64,000 nucleotides of DNA, from NCBI RefSeq assembly GCF_001625355.1, contig NZ_JSEE01000005.1, forward strand, positions 124,001 through 188,000. The letters are read 5' to 3'. This DNA is from Marinomonas sp. TW1 (lineage in GTDB: Bacteria; Pseudomonadota; Gammaproteobacteria; Pseudomonadales; Marinomonadaceae). Position numbers and translations under genes: made by a program. A model generated the notes under the pieces. The model had not been told where the DNA came from, ran no database searches, and saw nothing but the letters and a program-made list of their open reading frames with translations. Each line of letters begins with the position of its first letter. Within the stretch, counting starts at the first letter, position 1. This document shows, one piece after another, positions 37,122 through 49,631 of this stretch.

Positions 37122-39011
37122 GTGGATTTCCCAAGCCGCTTTGATGTGATTGTGGTGGGTGGCGGACATGCCGGCACAGAAGCCGCTTTGGCTGCTGCTC
37201 GTATGGGGGTAAAAACCCTTCTGCTATCGCACAACATTGAAACTTTAGGACAGATGTCCTGTAACCCAGCCATAGGTGGTATTGGGAAGTCCCACTTAGT
37301 GAAAGAAATTGATGCTTTAGACGGTGCTATGGCATTGGCGACAGATCAAGCGGGTATTCAATTTCGCACTTTGAATTCCCGTAAAGGTCCGGCGGTACGA
37401 GCGACTCGTGCTCAAGCCGATCGTATCTTGTACAAAGCGGCAATACGTCACCAACTTGAAAACCAAGAAAACCTTTGGTTATTTCAGCAGTCTGTTGAAG
37501 ACTTGATTGTTGAAGACGGCGCGGCTCGTGGAGTCGTTACTCAAACCGGTATTCGTTTTAACAGTAAAACGGTTGTGTTAACCGCAGGGACATTTCTTGG
37601 TGGCGTGATCCATATTGGTTTGCAAAATCATGCTGGTGGTCGAGCAGGGGATCCACCTTCCATTGGGTTAGCGGAAAAACTGCGAGCTTTACCTTTCCAA
37701 GTGGATCGACTAAAAACCGGAACACCGCCTAGAATTGATGCTCGATCTGTTGATTTTACCCAAATGCAGCCACAACCAGGCGATGACATTACGCCGGTTA
37801 TGTCTTATATGGGGAATCGAGATTTACACCCTCGTCAAATTGAATGTTTCATCACGCATACCAATGAACGTACCCACGATATTATTCGCAGTGGTATGGA
37901 TCGTTCTCCTATGTATACGGGTGTGATTGAAGGGGTTGGTCCTCGTTATTGTCCATCGATTGAAGATAAAATTGTGCGTTTTGCCGATAAAAATTCGCAT
38001 CAAATTTTCATTGAACCAGAAGGGTTAACCACCCACGAACTTTATCCAAATGGTATTTCAACTTCATTGCCATTTGATGTACAACTAGACTTAGTTCGTT
38101 CAATGAAAGGCATGGAAAATGCCCATATAACGCGACCAGGTTATGCCATTGAGTATGATTACTTTAATCCACAAGGTTTGAAATACTCACTTGAAACTAA
38201 GCACATGCCAGGGCTGTTTTTTGCTGGTCAAATTAATGGTACGACAGGCTATGAAGAAGCTGGTGCTCAGGGCTTATTAGCCGGTGCGAATGCAGCGTTA
38301 TTAGCACAAGAAAAAGACCCTTGGACGCCTCGCCGAGATGAAGCTTATCTTGGCGTTTTGGTGGACGATTTGATTACCATGGGCACCAAAGAGCCATACC
38401 GCATGTTTACCAGTCGTGCGGAATACCGTTTGATTCTTCGTGAAGACAATGCGGACATGCGTTTAACCGAAAAAGGTCGTGACATCGGTTTGGTGTCGGA
38501 TGCTCGTTGGGCCGCGTTTTGTCAAAAACGAGAAGCCATTGAACAAGAAACACAGCGCTTAAAATCCAGCTGGATTGTACCGAATTCTGCGGAAGCTGAG
38601 GCCATTAATCCTAAATTGGAAACGCCAATCAGCCGTGAATACAGCTTATTGGATTTGTTGAAACGTCCAGGCATTGTTTATCAGGACATTGCGGGTCTAA
38701 AAAACAGTCCTGAGCAAAGTGTTGATGAACAAGTTTCAGAGCAAGTTCAAATTACCGTAAAATACGCGGGCTATATTGCTCGTCAGGCGGAAGACATTGA
38801 GCGTTTACGTCGCCAAGAAAATACGCCGTTACCTGCGGATTTGGATTACAGCCAAATGGAAGGTTTATCGAATGAGATTAAACAAAAATTGAGCGAAGCG
38901 CGTCCTGAAAGTCTTGCGGCTGCGTCCAGAATACAAGGTGTGACACCAGCCGCGGTGTCCTTATTGTTAATTCATTTGAAAAAGCGTGCCATTGCTAAGA
39001 AAAGTGCCTAA
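37122..39011 (+). CDS. mnmG: tRNA uridine-5-carboxymethylaminomethyl modification enzyme MnmG (GidA)
   Basis: 629 residues from the GTG at 37122, preceded by GAGG 5 bp upstream. This equals the standard length. The frame is open 64 codons further back, but that part is not conserved. The FAD-binding motif is [40 protein letters not shown] and [12 protein letters not shown] are family signatures, as is the C-terminal [17 protein letters not shown]. It works with MnmE on tRNA wobble uridine. It begins mnmG-rsmG-parA-parB, which leads into the atp operon. Confidence 0.98.
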   Translation: MDFPSRFDVIVVGGGHAGTEAALAAARMGVKTLLLSHNIETLGQMSCNPAIGGIGKSHLVKEIDALDGAMALATDQAGIQFRTLNSRKGPAVRATRAQADRILYKAAIRHQLENQENLWLFQQSVEDLIVEDGAARGVVTQTGIRFNSKTVVLTAGTFLGGVIHIGLQNHAGGRAGDPPSIGLAEKLRALPFQVDRLKTGTPPRIDARSVDFTQMQPQPGDDITPVMSYMGNRDLHPRQIECFITHTNERTHDIIRSGMDRSPMYTGVIEGVGPRYCPSIEDKIVRFADKNSHQIFIEPEGLTTHELYPNGISTSLPFDVQLDLVRSMKGMENAHITRPGYAIEYDYFNPQGLKYSLETKHMPGLFFAGQINGTTGYEEAGAQGLLAGANAALLAQEKDPWTPRRDEAYLGVLVDDLITMGTKEPYRMFTSRAEYRLILREDNADMRLTEKGRDIGLVSDARWAAFCQKREAIEQETQRLKSSWIVPNSAEAEAINPKLETPISREYSLLDLLKRPGIVYQDIAGLKNSPEQSVDEQVSEQVQITVKYAGYIARQAEDIERLRRQENTPLPADLDYSQMEGLSNEIKQKLSEARPESLAAASRIQGVTPAAVSLLLIHLKKRAIAKKSA

Positions 39012-39050
39012 AATCAGCAATCGAAATTTGCCAATTTAAACGGATCGATT

Positions 39051-39677
39051 GTGACGCACTTTGATACCATCCAAACAGGCGCCCAACAAATGGGCGCTGC
39101 TTTATCCGATGACACCATTCAACGCCTTGTAAGCTATCTTGCAATGTTGGAAAAATGGAATAAAGCCTATAACTTGACCGCCATTCGTGATGTTGAACAA
39201 ATGATTTCATTGCATTTGCTCGACAGTTTGGCGACCTTGCCATACATCCAAGGTGAAAAAATCATCGATGTGGGCACCGGACCTGGTTTACCTGGTATGG
39301 TGCTTGCTATATGTTATCCTGACAAAGCGTTCACTTTGTTAGACAGTAATGGCAAAAAAACTCGGTTTTTAACTCAAGTTAAAATGGAATTAGGCGTTGA
39401 GAATGTCACGGTAGCCAATGAGCGAGTTGAAAAACATCCGCATCAGGGTGACTACGATCATGTTATTTCACGAGCATTTGCTTCAATACAAGACATGATC
39501 AATTGGACTTTGCCTCTTCCTAAACAATCGGGTAACTTTTTAGCGATGAAGGGTGTATACCCTCATGAGGAAATAGCGGCACTGCCGAAAGAGGTTGAAG
39601 TACTTTCGATAGATTCTCTTTCCGTGCCAAATGTTCAGGCAGAGCGTCATATGGTTGTAATGGCGCGTAAAGGATAA
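39051..39677 (+). CDS. rsmG: 16S rRNA (guanine-527 N7) methyltransferase RsmG (GidB)
   Basis: A 208-residue SAM methyltransferase from a GTG start. The SAM motif is IIDVGTGPGLPGMVLAICYP near residues 68-87, after the typical NKAYNLTAIRDVEQMISLHL. It methylates G527 of 16S rRNA, and loss gives low-level streptomycin resistance in other bacteria. It lies between mnmG and parA, with only 3 bp to the parA start. Confidence 0.96.
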   Translation: MTHFDTIQTGAQQMGAALSDDTIQRLVSYLAMLEKWNKAYNLTAIRDVEQMISLHLLDSLATLPYIQGEKIIDVGTGPGLPGMVLAICYPDKAFTLLDSNGKKTRFLTQVKMELGVENVTVANERVEKHPHQGDYDHVISRAFASIQDMINWTLPLPKQSGNFLAMKGVYPHEEIAALPKEVEVLSIDSLSVPNVQAERHMVVMARKG

Positions 39678-39680
39678 AGC

Positions 39681-40448
39681 ATGGCTAGAATCATCGCAGT
39701 GACGAATCAAAAAGGTGGCGTAGGCAAGACGACAACATGTGTCAACTTGGCCGCCTCTCTGACCGCTATGAAGCGTCGAGTATTACTGATTGATTTGGAT
39801 CCACAGGGAAACGCGACAACAGGCAGCGGTCTCAGCAAAGAAGAATTAGACACCAGTGTCTATGATGTGTTGGTGGGGTCTCATGGCGTCAAAGACGTTA
39901 TGAAAAAATGCTCCCCTGGGGATTACTGGGTGTTACCTGCTAATGGTGATCTGACTGGGGCGGAAGTGGCTCTGTTGGATTTACCGAGTAAAGAAACCCG
40001 TTTGCGAGCAGGTCTTTACGAAGTAGACAATGATTTCGACTATATTCTGTTGGACTGTCCGCCAGCCTTGAACATGTTGACCGTTAATGCTCTAGCGGCA
40101 TCGCAAGGGGTGTTGATTCCAGTACAATGTGAATACTATGCTCTTGAAGGTTTAACGGCATTATTGCAAACCATCGAGCGCATTACTCAAGCATTAAACC
40201 CTTCTTTAGAGGTCGAAGGTATCTTACGAACCATGTATGATCCTCGTCCTAGTTTGACTCACGATGTGTCGGTACAGCTGCATAAACATTTTGGTAATAA
40301 GGTGTACGACACGGTGATTCCTAGAAACATTCGATTGGCTGAGTCTCCTAGCTATGGTCTACCTGTACTGCATTATGAAAAGCAGTCTCGTGGCGCCATC
40401 GCATATTTGGCACTCGCTGGTGAATTTATTCGTAAACGAGCGGCGTAA
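39681..40448 (+). CDS. parA: Chromosome partitioning ATPase ParA (Soj)
   Basis: A 255-residue Walker-type ATPase without an N-terminal DNA-binding extension, as in chromosomal Soj. The deviant Walker A is QKGGVGKTTTCVNLAASL near residues 9-26 and Walker B is LIDLDPQGNATTG, with DYILLDCPPALNML after it. ATP-bound ParA dimers coat the nucleoid and drive ParB-parS complexes apart. It is adjacent to parB and, as usual, downstream of rsmG. Confidence 0.97.
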   Translation: MARIIAVTNQKGGVGKTTTCVNLAASLTAMKRRVLLIDLDPQGNATTGSGLSKEELDTSVYDVLVGSHGVKDVMKKCSPGDYWVLPANGDLTGAEVALLDLPSKETRLRAGLYEVDNDFDYILLDCPPALNMLTVNALAASQGVLIPVQCEYYALEGLTALLQTIERITQALNPSLEVEGILRTMYDPRPSLTHDVSVQLHKHFGNKVYDTVIPRNIRLAESPSYGLPVLHYEKQSRGAIAYLALAGEFIRKRAA

Positions 40449-40471
40449 TTAGGTTGAAATCAAACCTGCTT

Positions 40472-40485
40472 TAATTGCAATTAAG
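40472..40485. promoter_or_regulatory. Palindrome overlapping parB ribosome-binding site
   Basis: TTAATTGCAATTAA is a perfect 14-bp palindrome. Its right arm includes the start of the TAAGG Shine-Dalgarno of parB (40483-40487). An adjacent dyad AGGTT-N7-AACCT lies at 40452-40468. It may form an RNA fold that tunes parB translation. Confidence 0.35.
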
Positions 40486-40494
40486 GTTAATGAA

Positions 40495-41394
40495 ATGACG
40501 ATGAAAAAAAGAGGCCTAGGTCGAGGTTTAGATGCGTTATTGGCACCTCAAACGAGTGTGACCAAAGACATAGATAATGACTCGGCAGATGATCAGATTA
40601 AAGGGCTAACTTATTTACCTGTTGATTGGCTATCCAAGGGGAAGTTTCAACCTCGTCGTGACATGAATACTGCGCAGTTGGAGGATCTTGCTGCTTCGAT
40701 TCGTACGCAAGGCATTATGCAGCCTATCGTGGTGCGCCCAATCAGTGGTGGCGGCTCTGATCAATATGAAATTATTGCCGGTGAACGTCGTTGGCGTGCT
40801 GCAAAATTAGCTGCTTTAGAACAAGTGCCTGTCATCGTACGTCATGTTGAAGACGCCGATGCGGTAGTGCTGGCGTTGATTGAAAACATTCAACGGGAAG
40901 ACTTAAACCCAGTGGAAGAAGCGTTGGCTTTACAACGATTGGTCGAGGACTTCCATTTAACCCAGCAAGAAGTGGCCGATACTGTCGGTAAATCTCGTTC
41001 CGCGGTCGCCAATCTATTGCGTTTGCTTGGTTTGACCCCAGAAGTCAGACGTCTGTTGGAGCATGGTGACATTGAAATGGGTCATGCTCGTGCTTTGCTA
41101 CCATTAGAGCATGATAAGCAAATACAGGCTGCGTCACAGGTCGTCACTAAGTCTTTGTCGGTTCGAGAAACGGAAAGATTGGCGAAAAACTATCAGGTTA
41201 ACAATGATCATTCGACTGACACTAAGCCCGCTCTGCCTGATTTGAGTGCAGAAGCTGAACGTATTAGTCAAAAAATCAACGCGGCTGTGAAAATTCAACC
41301 AAGTGCGAAAGGAAAGGGCAAATTAGTGATTGAATATCGAAACCCTGAACACTTGGAGCTCTTGATTAGCGAGTTATTAGAGCAAAAAGGATGA
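40495..41394 (+). CDS. parB: Chromosome partitioning protein ParB (Spo0J)
   Basis: A 299-residue CTP-dependent DNA clamp that loads at parS. Features in order: ParA-interacting N-terminus (KKRGLGRGLDALLAP), the CTP-binding motif GERRWRAAKL near residue 97, the helix-turn-helix LTQQEVADTVGKSRSAVANLLRLL near 160-185, and a C-terminal dimerisation domain (GKGKLVIEYRNPEHLELLIS). A second in-frame ATG two codons later is possible. Its likely targets are the parS-like sites at 1.6-12.1 kb. Confidence 0.97.
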   Translation: MTMKKRGLGRGLDALLAPQTSVTKDIDNDSADDQIKGLTYLPVDWLSKGKFQPRRDMNTAQLEDLAASIRTQGIMQPIVVRPISGGGSDQYEIIAGERRWRAAKLAALEQVPVIVRHVEDADAVVLALIENIQREDLNPVEEALALQRLVEDFHLTQQEVADTVGKSRSAVANLLRLLGLTPEVRRLLEHGDIEMGHARALLPLEHDKQIQAASQVVTKSLSVRETERLAKNYQVNNDHSTDTKPALPDLSAEAERISQKINAAVKIQPSAKGKGKLVIEYRNPEHLELLISELLEQKG

Positions 41395-41436
41395 TTTATT
41401 AGAAATGTGTATTTTTGTAGCTAAGATCAGAGCCTT

Positions 41437-41463
41437 TTAAAGTGATTTAGCCGATCACTTTAA
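41437..41463 (+). promoter_or_regulatory. Hairpin after parB
   Basis: 10-bp perfect stem TTAAAGTGAT (41437-41446) with its complement (41454-41463), 7-nt loop and little T-run. A weak terminator or processing element between parB and the atp promoter. Confidence 0.5.
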
Positions 41464-41464
41464 G

Positions 41465-41493
41465 TTGAACCCCGTCGCTATTACCCCTATAAT
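41465..41493 (+). promoter_or_regulatory. Sigma-70 promoter of the atp operon
   Basis: TTGAAC (41465-41470), 17-bp spacer and a perfect TATAAT (41488-41493), 64 bp before atpI. Confidence 0.8.
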
Positions 41494-41557
41494 GCCTCGA
41501 ATTTTATAAATCGCCACATTGGTTGCACTTTTGTAGTGCGCTATAGAGAGTTTAGAA

Positions 41558-41965
41558 ATGGGGAATCAAAAACCGCGTCGCGCAAGTGAAATTCTTAGCG
41601 CAAAAAAGAAAGCGGTATTACGTTTCTTGCTGTTACAACTATTTCTTTCTATTTTTACTGCGCTGGGAATTTTTTTGATTGCTGGTGGTCTGTATGGGTA
41701 CTCTTTTATTCTAGGGGCTCTGTCCAGCGTTATTCCGAGCATGTTTATGGCATGGCGGATGTTTGGTAAAAAAGGCACACAGCCGGCGAAAGAAATGGTC
41801 AGAACATTTTATCGTGGAGAAGCGAGTAAGTTAGCTATGACAGTGTGTTTGTTGTCGCTGGTTTTTCTACTGATAAAGCCCTTATCTGCGGGCGCTTTTT
41901 TCGCAGGTTTTGGGATCGCTATATTGAGTCACTGGCTCAGCCCTATTTTATTGCGACACGCGTAA
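41558..41965 (+). CDS. atpI: F0F1 ATP synthase assembly protein I
   Basis: A 135-residue membrane protein with four hydrophobic segments, the first at about residues 20-45 (LLQLFLSIFTALGIFLIAGG). AtpI is not part of the final enzyme. It helps assemble the c-ring in some species. Sequence conservation in the family is low, and the call rests on topology and on its place as first gene of the atp operon. Confidence 0.9.
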   Translation: MGNQKPRRASEILSAKKKAVLRFLLLQLFLSIFTALGIFLIAGGLYGYSFILGALSSVIPSMFMAWRMFGKKGTQPAKEMVRTFYRGEASKLAMTVCLLSLVFLLIKPLSAGAFFAGFGIAILSHWLSPILLRHA

Positions 41966-41998
41966 AATACATGGGTATAAAAGAATTTTAATCATTGA

Positions 41999-42865
<867 letters not shown>

Positions 42866-42907
42866 AAGTGTGTTCTTTAAAGTAATATTTTTTTAAACCT
42901 TATCTAA

Positions 42908-43189
<282 letters not shown>

Positions 43190-43191
43190 TA

Positions 43192-43211
43192 TTCTGCAAA
43201 ACTTTGCAGAA
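43192..43211 (+). promoter_or_regulatory. Intercistronic hairpin after atpE
   Basis: Perfect 9-bp stem TTCTGCAAA (43192-43200) with TTTGCAGAA (43203-43211) and no T-run, 3 bp after the atpE stop. A probable 3' mRNA stabiliser or processing boundary. Confidence 0.6.
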
Positions 43212-43246
43212 ATAAATTTTAAACGACTAAAAGCGAGGGTATTAGC

Positions 43247-43717
43247 GTGAATTTAAATCTCACACTTGTAGGCCAAGCTATCTCGTTTGCCATTTTCGTC
43301 TGGTTCTGCATGAAATTTGTGTGGCCACCAGTGATTGCTGCGCTTGAAGAGCGTAGCAAGAAAATTGCAGACGGTTTGGAAGCAGCGAATCGTGCCTCAC
43401 GTGATCTAGAATTGGCTCAAGAACAAGCCGATAAGATTTTACGTGATAGCAAAGAGAACGCGGCCGAGATTATTGAACAAGCCAACAAACGTGCGAACCA
43501 AATGATCGACGAGGCAAAAGAGCAAGTGATCGCTGACGGTAAACGTCTGCGTGAAGCGGCTCAAGCTGAAATAGAGCAAGATGCATTGCGTGCTAAAGAA
43601 GCATTGCGTGCTCAGGTTTCTGCTCTAGCATTTGCCGGCGCCGAGAAAATTTTGGGAGCCACCATTGACGAAAAAGCACATAGCGAGATCGTTGAACAGC
43701 TCGCCAAAGAGCTTTAA
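43247..43717 (+). CDS. atpF: F0F1 ATP synthase subunit b
   Basis: 156 residues from a GTG start with a GCGAGGG Shine-Dalgarno. One N-terminal membrane helix ([19 protein letters not shown]) is followed by a long, charged helix ([20 protein letters not shown]) forming the peripheral stalk dimer. Length equals E. coli AtpF (156). It is 11 bp before atpH. Confidence 0.97.
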   Translation: MNLNLTLVGQAISFAIFVWFCMKFVWPPVIAALEERSKKIADGLEAANRASRDLELAQEQADKILRDSKENAAEIIEQANKRANQMIDEAKEQVIADGKRLREAAQAEIEQDALRAKEALRAQVSALAFAGAEKILGATIDEKAHSEIVEQLAKEL

Positions 43718-43728
43718 GCGAGGGTCTA

Positions 43729-44265
43729 ATGGCTGAATTAAAAACAGTCGCGCGACCGTATGCCAAAGCGGCTTTTGAAGTAGCGAAAGAGCAAGGCCAG
43801 ATTGCACAGTGGGCGGATATGCTAAGCATATTGGCTGCTGTGACAACCGAACCTAAGCTTCGTCAAGCTCTTGAAAATCCCGCTTTTAGTGCGGAAGAAA
43901 AGGCAAACGCTCTAGCGGATGTTTGTGCGGAAGTAGCAACAGAACAAGGAAAAGCATTTTTGCTGGCCCTTGCTGAGAATAAGCGTTTAGCGCTTCTTCC
44001 TGCTATTTCAGAACTTTTTGTTCTGTTTAAACTGAATTATGAGAAAGCCGTAAATGTTGAATTTACAACTGCTTTCGATTTATCAGCAGAGCAAACACAA
44101 GCATTAGCGGATTCATTGAGTAAAAAGTTGGACCGTACTGTCAACTTAACCAGTGAAACAGACGTAAGCCTAATTGGTGGCGTGGTTATCCGTACCGGTG
44201 ACTTAATCATCGACGGTTCAGTACGCGGTAAATTAGCGAAACTGTCCGAGGCGATAAACTCCTAG
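43729..44265 (+). CDS. atpH: F0F1 ATP synthase subunit delta
   Basis: A 178-residue protein that joins the peripheral stalk to the top of F1. It has an N-terminal six-helix domain starting ARPYAKAAFEVAKEQGQIAQ and a C-terminal segment SLIGGVVIRTGDLIIDGSVR, the conserved OSCP/delta signature. Length equals E. coli AtpH (177). Confidence 0.97.
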   Translation: MAELKTVARPYAKAAFEVAKEQGQIAQWADMLSILAAVTTEPKLRQALENPAFSAEEKANALADVCAEVATEQGKAFLLALAENKRLALLPAISELFVLFKLNYEKAVNVEFTTAFDLSAEQTQALADSLSKKLDRTVNLTSETDVSLIGGVVIRTGDLIIDGSVRGKLAKLSEAINS

Positions 44266-44303
44266 TGTTCCGTTAAGTCGAAACCAGGGTTGAGGAATTT
44301 AGC

Positions 44304-45848
44304 ATGCAGCAACTGAATCCATCTGAGATCAGCGAGATTATCAAGAAGCGCATCGAGAACCTCGATGTTTCTTCTGATGCCCAGAATGAGGGCACAATTG
44401 TCAGCGTGGCAGACGGTATCGTTCTGATCCACGGTCTGGCAGATGTTATGTACGGGGAAATGATTGAATTCCCTGGTGGTGTTTACGGTATGGCCTTGAA
44501 CCTAGAGCGTGACTCTGTAGGTGCGGTTGTATTAGGTAACTACCAAGACCTTGTTGAAGGTCAAAAAGTAAAATGTACAGGTCGTATTCTGGAAGTTCCA
44601 GTAGGACCTGAATTGCTAGGCCGCGTTGTTGACGCTTTAGGTAATCCTATTGACGGCAAAGGCGCAGTTGACGCAAAACTAACTGACAAAGTTGAAAAAG
44701 TTGCGCCTGGCGTAATCGACCGTCAGTCAGTTGATCAACCAATCCAAACGGGTTACAAGGCAATTGATGCCATGGTACCGGTAGGTCGAGGTCAACGTGA
44801 GTTGATCATCGGTGACCGTCAGGTCGGTAAAACGGCTTTGGCGATCGACACCATTATTGCTCAGAAAAACAGTGGCATTAAATGTGTGTACGTTGCGATT
44901 GGTCAAAAACAATCTACTATTGCCAACGTTGTACGTAAGCTTGAAGAAGCAGGCGCGATGGAATACACCACTGTTGTTGCAGCTGGTGCTTCTGATCCTG
45001 CGTCTATGTTATTCCTTGCGCCGTACACTGGTTGTTCAATGGGTGAATACTTCCGTGACCGCGGTGAAGATGCATTGATCATTTATGATGATTTGACCAA
45101 GCAAGCTTGGGCTTACCGTCAAATCTCTTTGCTACTTCGTCGTCCACCTGGTCGTGAAGCTTACCCTGGTGACGTATTCTACCTTCACTCTCGTCTTCTT
45201 GAGCGTGCTTCTCGTGTTAGTGCAGACTATGTTGAGAAGTTCACTAACGGTGAAGTAAAAGGCCAAACAGGTTCTTTGACTGCTTTGCCTATCATCGAGA
45301 CACAAGGTGGTGACGTATCTGCGTTCGTACCAACTAACGTAATCTCCATCACAGATGGTCAGATTTTCCTTGAAACGAGCTTGTTCAACTCTGGTATTCG
45401 TCCAGCGATGAACGCCGGTATTTCCGTTTCTCGTGTTGGTGGTGCGGCGCAAACTAAGATCGTTAAGAAACTTGGTGGCGGTATTCGTCTTGCTTTGGCT
45501 CAGTATCGTGAATTGGCGGCATTCGCTCAGTTCGCATCTGACCTAGACGAAGCAACACGTAAGCAGTTAGAACACGGTAAACAGGTAACAGAACTGATGA
45601 AACAAAAGCAGTTCTCTCCAATGCCTGTTGCTGATATGGGTGTGGTTCTTTACGCTGCTAATGATGGCTACCTTGAAGATGTTGATACAAGCAAAATTGC
45701 CAGTTTTGAAAGTTCTTTGTTGAGCTACATGAACAGCGAACACGCTGATCTAATGGCTGACATTAACAAAACAGGCAATTTTAACGGCGAGATTGAAGCG
45801 ACATTTAAAGCGGCAATCGAGAAGTTTAAAGCGACGCAAACTTGGTAA
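44304..45848 (+). CDS. atpA: F0F1 ATP synthase subunit alpha
   Basis: A 514-residue non-catalytic nucleotide-binding subunit of F1, present in three copies. Walker A is [15 protein letters not shown] near residues 170-184. The catalytic-site arginine region is [19 protein letters not shown]. The N-terminus [17 protein letters not shown] is typical. Length equals E. coli AtpA (513). A strong hairpin follows the gene. Confidence 0.98.
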   Translation: MQQLNPSEISEIIKKRIENLDVSSDAQNEGTIVSVADGIVLIHGLADVMYGEMIEFPGGVYGMALNLERDSVGAVVLGNYQDLVEGQKVKCTGRILEVPVGPELLGRVVDALGNPIDGKGAVDAKLTDKVEKVAPGVIDRQSVDQPIQTGYKAIDAMVPVGRGQRELIIGDRQVGKTALAIDTIIAQKNSGIKCVYVAIGQKQSTIANVVRKLEEAGAMEYTTVVAAGASDPASMLFLAPYTGCSMGEYFRDRGEDALIIYDDLTKQAWAYRQISLLLRRPPGREAYPGDVFYLHSRLLERASRVSADYVEKFTNGEVKGQTGSLTALPIIETQGGDVSAFVPTNVISITDGQIFLETSLFNSGIRPAMNAGISVSRVGGAAQTKIVKKLGGGIRLALAQYRELAAFAQFASDLDEATRKQLEHGKQVTELMKQKQFSPMPVADMGVVLYAANDGYLEDVDTSKIASFESSLLSYMNSEHADLMADINKTGNFNGEIEATFKAAIEKFKATQTW

Positions 45849-45854
45849 TGTGGT

Positions 45855-45879
45855 TGGTGACAAGTTAATCTTGTCACCA
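45855..45879 (+). promoter_or_regulatory. Intercistronic hairpin after atpA
   Basis: Perfect 10-bp stem TGGTGACAAG (45855-45864) with CTTGTCACCA (45870-45879), 5-nt loop and no T-run, 6 bp after the atpA stop. Confidence 0.6.
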
Positions 45880-45926
45880 TCTTCTTGCAGTTTGTGAAAT
45901 AACATTCTCACAAGGGCAGTTCTATT

Positions 45927-46787
45927 ATGGCAGTCGGAAAAGAGATACGTACTCAGATTTCGAGCATTAACAATACGCGTAAAATTACTCGTGCCATGGA
46001 AAAAGTGGCCGCTAGTAAGACGCGTAAAGCTCAGGATCGTATGGCCGCTTCTCGTCCGTATGCGGAACGAATTCGCCAAGTAGTTGGTCATTTGGCCAAC
46101 GCGAATCCTGAGTATAAACACCGTTACCTTACCGAGCGTGAGGCGAAGCGTGTTGGTTATATCGTAATCTCTTCTGATCGTGGTTTGTGTGGTGGCTTAA
46201 ACGTAAACGTGTTTAAAGCTGCTATTAGAGATATGAAACAGTTTGCTGATTCAGGTGTTGAAGTTGACATCTGTGCGATCGGTTCAAAAGCCGTTTCATT
46301 CTTTCGCAACTACGGCGGAAATGTCACAGCAGCCCACACTGGTTTAGGTGATGCGCCTAAAGCCGACGATCTTGTTGGTAGTGTGAAGGTGATGTTGGAC
46401 GCTTTCGATGATGGTCGAATTGATCAATTGTTTGTGGTTTCTAATGAGTTCGTGAATACCATGACTCAGAAGCCAACAGTTGAGCAGCTTTTACCATTAA
46501 AAGCGGAAGAGAATACAGAGTTACAGCACCACTGGGATTACATCTATGAGCCTGAAGCCGTTGAAATTTTGAACGAGTTATTGGTTCGCTATATTGAATC
46601 TCAAGTGTATCAATCAGTGGTTGAGAACATTGCATGTGAACAAGCAGCTCGTATGCTTGCGATGAAAAATGCAACGGACAACGCTGGTGATATCATTGAT
46701 GAATTACAGCTGGTGTACAACAAGGCTCGTCAAGCAGCGATTACTCAGGAAATTTCTGAGATAGTCAGCGGCGCGGCAGCGGTTTAA
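45927..46787 (+). CDS. atpG: F0F1 ATP synthase subunit gamma
   Basis: A 286-residue central rotor shaft. The N-terminal coiled-coil helix [20 protein letters not shown] and the C-terminal helix [20 protein letters not shown] that enter the alpha3beta3 ring are both present, with the [11 protein letters not shown] signature between them. Length equals E. coli AtpG (287). Confidence 0.97.
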   Translation: MAVGKEIRTQISSINNTRKITRAMEKVAASKTRKAQDRMAASRPYAERIRQVVGHLANANPEYKHRYLTEREAKRVGYIVISSDRGLCGGLNVNVFKAAIRDMKQFADSGVEVDICAIGSKAVSFFRNYGGNVTAAHTGLGDAPKADDLVGSVKVMLDAFDDGRIDQLFVVSNEFVNTMTQKPTVEQLLPLKAEENTELQHHWDYIYEPEAVEILNELLVRYIESQVYQSVVENIACEQAARMLAMKNATDNAGDIIDELQLVYNKARQAAITQEISEIVSGAAAV

Positions 46788-46802
46788 GGTATTAGGTATT
46801 AA

Positions 46803-48191
<1,389 letters not shown>

Positions 48192-48201
48192 CCATTACGC
48201 C

Positions 48202-48232
48202 TAGCAAGAGTGCTGTTTGAGCACTTTTGCTA
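48202..48232 (+). promoter_or_regulatory. Intercistronic hairpin after atpD
   Basis: 13-bp stem with one G-U pair: TAGCAAGAGTGCT (48202-48214) with 48220-48232, 5-nt loop and no T-run, 10 bp after the atpD stop. Confidence 0.6.
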
Positions 48233-48255
48233 AGCATGACTAAGAGAGGCAACTT

Positions 48256-48675
48256 ATGGCTATCACAGTACACTGCGATATCGTAAGCGCTGAGCAAGAG
48301 ATCTTTTCCGGTACGGTTCAGTCTCTTGTGGCTGCAGGCAGCTATGGCGATCTGGGCATTATGCCTGGTCATGCGCCATTGTTGACTACTCTGCAACCAG
48401 GTCCTGTTCGTGTGGTTAAAGAAAACGGTGATGAAGAGTTTATCTTTGTGTCTGGCGGCTTCCTAGAAGTTCAGCCACACCGCGTTACTGTTTTGGCTAA
48501 CACCGCCACTCGTGCCAATGATCTGGACGAAGAGGCAGCACTAAAAGCTCAGGCGCATGCTAAAGAGCTTTTAGCGAATCAAAAACCTGATGTTGACTAC
48601 ACTCGTGCGACAGCTGAGTTGGCAGAAGCCGTTGCTCGTCTGCGTACACTTCAACAGTTTCGTGATCATAAATAA
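48256..48675 (+). CDS. atpC: F0F1 ATP synthase subunit epsilon
   Basis: A 139-residue protein with an N-terminal beta sandwich ([34 protein letters not shown]) and a C-terminal two-helix arm that can inhibit ATP hydrolysis. Length equals E. coli AtpC (139). It is the last gene of the operon, followed by a strong terminator. Confidence 0.97.
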   Translation: MAITVHCDIVSAEQEIFSGTVQSLVAAGSYGDLGIMPGHAPLLTTLQPGPVRVVKENGDEEFIFVSGGFLEVQPHRVTVLANTATRANDLDEEAALKAQAHAKELLANQKPDVDYTRATAELAEAVARLRTLQQFRDHK

Positions 48676-48697
48676 TCGAAATGGTTGAGTAAGCGTC

Positions 48698-48727
48698 AAA
48701 AAAAGCAGCCTAAGGGCTGCTTTTTTT
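48698..48727 (+). terminator. Terminator of the atp operon
   Basis: Stem GCAGCC (48705-48710) with GGCTGC (48715-48720), extended by A-T pairs on both sides, 4-nt loop and T7 run. Confidence 0.9.
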
Positions 48728-48769
48728 ATGTCTTACTTTTTTATGACTTATTAGCCGAACCAAATGGGG

Positions 48770-49510
48770 TTATAGCATTCTCCATAAGGTATCGAAAATG
48801 ATCTGTTGGGCCTTTGCTATGTCCTGTGATTCCAGTACCACGGCCGATGGAAAATTATTGCTGGCGAGGGAAATAATGGCACATTTTGGTGGATAAATAG
48901 CAATGTAACTGGCGTCAACCGCCCCTTCTGTTTTAATCCATTTACGTTCGGACAGCTCCGCATCTTCACCACCGTCACCTAAAGCGATAACCTTTACATT
49001 GATCCCCAGCTTAATTCGTTGCTTGGTATAATTTGGAAAAGGGCGATACAAATACGGTCTTATTGGTTTGGATGAAAAGACACAATATTCTTTGTTATCC
49101 TGCTCGGAAACTACGTTTAAAATGTCCCGCAAAACCCATTCAATGCCATCATCTCCTTCATAATAACGCACATTAGTCTGATGATAGTCCGGCTGTTGCT
49201 GGTGCAAATTTGGGATAATGGTGTTTTTTAACGATTCAATGGTTTTGTCCAAACGTTGACGTTTTTCCTCAGCCAGATCAAGTAAAATGTCTGGGCTTTC
49301 AGCGGAGAAAAAGCGGCGTTTCCCCTTGGGGAAGTAGCTCACAACGCCTTTGCTTTGCAATTGCTTTAAGGATTCATAAGCACTACCACGGTTCACACCA
49401 CTGTGTTCCGCGATATCTCGAATCGATGACGGCCCCAATTTTAATAGGGTTTGATAAAGCAAAGTTTCTCGTGCAGTTAGTCCGAGTTGTTCAAACGCAT
49501 CTTGACTCAT
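48770..49510 (-). CDS. TrmB-family helix-turn-helix regulator
   Basis: About 246 residues from the ATG at 49510 (MSQDAFEQLGLTARETLLYQ). A GTG at 49525 is also possible, and neither has a clear Shine-Dalgarno. A longer frame to 49678 would overlap the divergent tcdA start and is not plausible. The N-terminal winged helix has the TrmB look (IRDIAEHSGVNRGSAYESL, then LQSKGVVSYFPKGKRRFF). A coiled stretch follows (LAEEKRQRLDKTIESLKNTI), then a PLD-like C-terminal domain (KPIRPYLYRPFPNYTKQRIK). In archaea TrmB binds sugars. The bacterial ligand is unknown. It is divergent from tcdA. Confidence 0.8.
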   Translation of the reverse strand: MSQDAFEQLGLTARETLLYQTLLKLGPSSIRDIAEHSGVNRGSAYESLKQLQSKGVVSYFPKGKRRFFSAESPDILLDLAEEKRQRLDKTIESLKNTIIPNLHQQQPDYHQTNVRYYEGDDGIEWVLRDILNVVSEQDNKEYCVFSSKPIRPYLYRPFPNYTKQRIKLGINVKVIALGDGGEDAELSERKWIKTEGAVDASYIAIYPPKCAIISLASNNFPSAVVLESQDIAKAQQIIFDTLWRML

Positions 49511-49631
49511 GGCGGATAAGGACACCTGATTAAAAACAAATAAGTGAGTAGAATACACCGAATACGCGTGACACGCAGGTCTATTGTCCATGCGATAGAC
49601 AAAGCGTACAGAGAAAAGTTTGGAGAGAAAA

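Noticed and set aside
43390-43405. TCACGTGA in atpF as parS
   Set aside because: Flanks GCC and TCT do not match; chance coding sequence.
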